From positions 35,774,617 through 35,838,616 of the forward strand of contig CM054179.1 of assembly GCA_028829895.1 (NCBI GenBank): a DNA stretch of 64,000 nucleotides, given 5' to 3'. The stretch is from Sinotaia quadrata (Eukaryota; Mollusca; Gastropoda; Architaenioglossa; Viviparidae). The number at the start of each line of letters is the position of its first letter. Positions within the stretch are counted from its first letter, which is position 1. This document shows, piece after piece, positions 63,217 through 64,000 of this stretch. The notes below the pieces were generated by a model. The model had not been told where the DNA came from and did not search any database. It saw only the letters and a list, made by a program, of their open reading frames with translations. The position numbers were made by a program, and so were the translations under genes.

Positions 63217-64000
<784 letters not shown>

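Overview
The window looks like animal nuclear DNA: AT-rich, gene-poor, with short exons in long introns and many microsatellites and minisatellites. A lophotrochozoan invertebrate, probably a mollusc, is the best guess. The reasons are a tau/MAP-type microtubule-binding-repeat gene with invertebrate-style repeats, very tandem-repeat-rich introns, and a Ty3/Gypsy element with integrase placed before reverse transcriptase. The taxon is an inference; nothing here proves it. There are no operons, ribosome binding sites or CRISPR arrays.

The main gene lies on the minus strand. Six exons at about 61.5, 60.5, 49.2, 45.1, 38.4 and 34.7 kb are each exactly 90 bp, start and end in phase 0, and encode one 30-residue tau/MAP2/MAP4 microtubule-binding repeat with a K-x-G-S motif; four of the six also carry PGGG and one carries PRGG. 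A large exon or single-exon ORF at 25.7-26.8 kb encodes seven more repeats at the same 30-residue spacing. A short candidate terminal exon lies at 20.3 kb. It may be followed, towards lower coordinates, by a very long 3' UTR, because 12.4-20.3 kb is free of the minisatellites that crowd the rest of the window. The 5' part of the gene should lie beyond base 64000.

Layout in ascending coordinates: 0-6.7 kb is packed with minisatellite arrays (26 to 79 bp units) and ends in a GATA/GATG microsatellite. From 6.7 to 12.2 kb there is little, apart from a CT tract and an array of 50-bp units with a 100-bp higher-order pattern. From 12.4 to 20.3 kb lies the possible 3' UTR. From 20.3 to 25.4 kb there are more intronic arrays. 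From 25.7 to 30.7 kb is the seven-repeat ORF plus a less AT-rich upstream stretch that may hold an alternative promoter. From 30.7 to 49.3 kb there are introns and exons, including a direct segmental duplication of about 4.5 kb (35.64-40.19 and 42.42-46.86 kb) that has copied one repeat exon. From 50.3 to 59.4 kb there is a nested insertion: a complete 8.27-kb Ty3/Gypsy retrotransposon with 1,548-bp LTRs sits inside a 760-bp decayed hAT DNA transposon, itself inside a tau-gene intron, and both have perfect target-site duplications. From 59.4 to 64 kb are the last two repeat exons and two related minisatellite arrays.

The most interesting points are the modular, possibly 13-repeat tau-family locus with in-frame cassette exons, the recently duplicated exon whose two copies differ mostly at amino-acid-changing sites, the Copia-like domain order in a Gypsy-type element, and the higher-order structure of two minisatellites.
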